Program-made: the position numbers and the translations under genes
DNA from: Planctomycetota bacterium
GTDB taxonomy: Bacteria; Planctomycetota; Phycisphaerae; Sedimentisphaerales; Anaerohalosphaeraceae
Length of the DNA: 64,000 nt
Direction of reading: 5' to 3'
Assembly (NCBI GenBank): GCA_019456225.1
Contig: VRUI01000002.1
Span: forward strand, 1-64,000
The notes under the pieces: model-generated
What the model was told of the DNA's origin: nothing
Databases searched by the model: none
The model's input: the letters and a program-made list of their open reading frames with translations, nothing else
Shown: positions 63,814-64,000 of the stretch, piece by piece
Layout of the letters: each line of letters begins with the position of its first letter
Numbering within the stretch: the first letter of the stretch is position 1

Positions 63814-64000
63814 GTGAATATACTCATAACTGCCGGCGGAACCAGGGAATACATCGACCCGGTACGTTTCATCTCAAACGCAAGTACCGGCAAAATGGGA
63901 TACGCCCTGGCTCGCGCAGCGATCAAAGCAGGTCACGCCGTCACACTAATCACCGCACCGACGGCCCTTAGAAAACCAGCCGCCGCAAAAATTGTCGAAG
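63814..64000 (+). CDS. coaB: Phosphopantothenate--cysteine ligase (partial, runs off the window)
   Basis: 62 codons visible from a GTG start: [37 protein letters not shown] and [14 protein letters not shown], the N-terminal nucleotide-binding part of CoaB. AAAGGG lies six bases before the GTG. Starts 16 bp after coaC. The rest lies beyond the window. Confidence 0.93.
   Translation, partial: MNILITAGGTREYIDPVRFISNASTGKMGYALARAAIKAGHAVTLITAPTALRKPAAAKIVE

Overview
The window looks like a chromosomal segment of a Planctomycetota bacterium, most probably class Phycisphaerae (Sedimentisphaerales-like). The clues are a secreted protein with a C-terminal dockerin-like module (motif DFAILASAWL), a DUF2723 membrane protein, a very large secreted TPR protein, moderate GC and frequent TTG/GTG starts. 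This placement is inference; no rRNA or tRNA gene was seen in the window.

Layout. (1) 0.2-3.2 kb: two types of lipid-linked glycan initiator (a small PglC/WcaJ-like phosphoglycosyl transferase and a WecA/TagO-like polytopic enzyme) around an ATP-grasp enzyme. (2) 3.3-10.5 kb: an accessory island with a HepT/MntA-type HEPN/MNT pair, a UPF0158 gene and a SEC-C gene bracketed by an 18-bp direct repeat, a planctomycete-type hypothetical, a repeat-rich intergenic region, and an AbiEi/AbiEii toxin-antitoxin cassette lying between two copies of the 3' end of a DegT aminotransferase gene. (3) 10.5-41 kb, nearly all on the minus strand: a large exopolysaccharide/O-antigen-like locus. It holds nucleotide-sugar supply (ugd, galU-like, a glucuronokinase-like GHMP kinase, UDP-glucuronate epimerase, a UDP-HexNAc dehydrogenase, gmd, fcl), a DegT aminotransferase beside an N-formyltransferase, glycosyltransferases, a flippase, a polymerase/ligase, pyruvyl and acyl transferases, a deacetylase, a nitroreductase-family protein and a secreted LamG/beta-helix protein. 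Between these genes sit decayed fragments (fucokinase tail, HEPN pieces, sulfatase head, phosphodiesterase, hexapeptide acyltransferase tail). (4) 42.7-53.1 kb: three TPR proteins (1939, 442 and 466 aa) and a dockerin-type secreted protein. (5) 53.2-64 kb: housekeeping genes rpsT, a PLP aminotransferase, rnr, a small membrane protein, a Cys-rich lipoprotein, ogt, pheA, tpiA, secG, yicC, gmk, rpoZ, coaC and the start of coaB.

The most unusual signal is not a gene family. Many intergenic spaces carry degenerate tandem arrays kept in a strict 7-bp register. Each array has its own consensus, and most lie beside a short GC-rich hairpin. Between gmd and fcl, two six-unit arrays of the same heptamer (consensus CTAYTRA) face each other as inverted repeats around one small four-helix-bundle (S23/IVP-type) gene. 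The boundary heptamers contain the stop codon of gmd and the start codon of fcl. This has the form of a minimal mobile or domesticated element, with gene-less arrays elsewhere as possible non-autonomous relatives. All calls were made by eye from motifs and translations; no database search was run.
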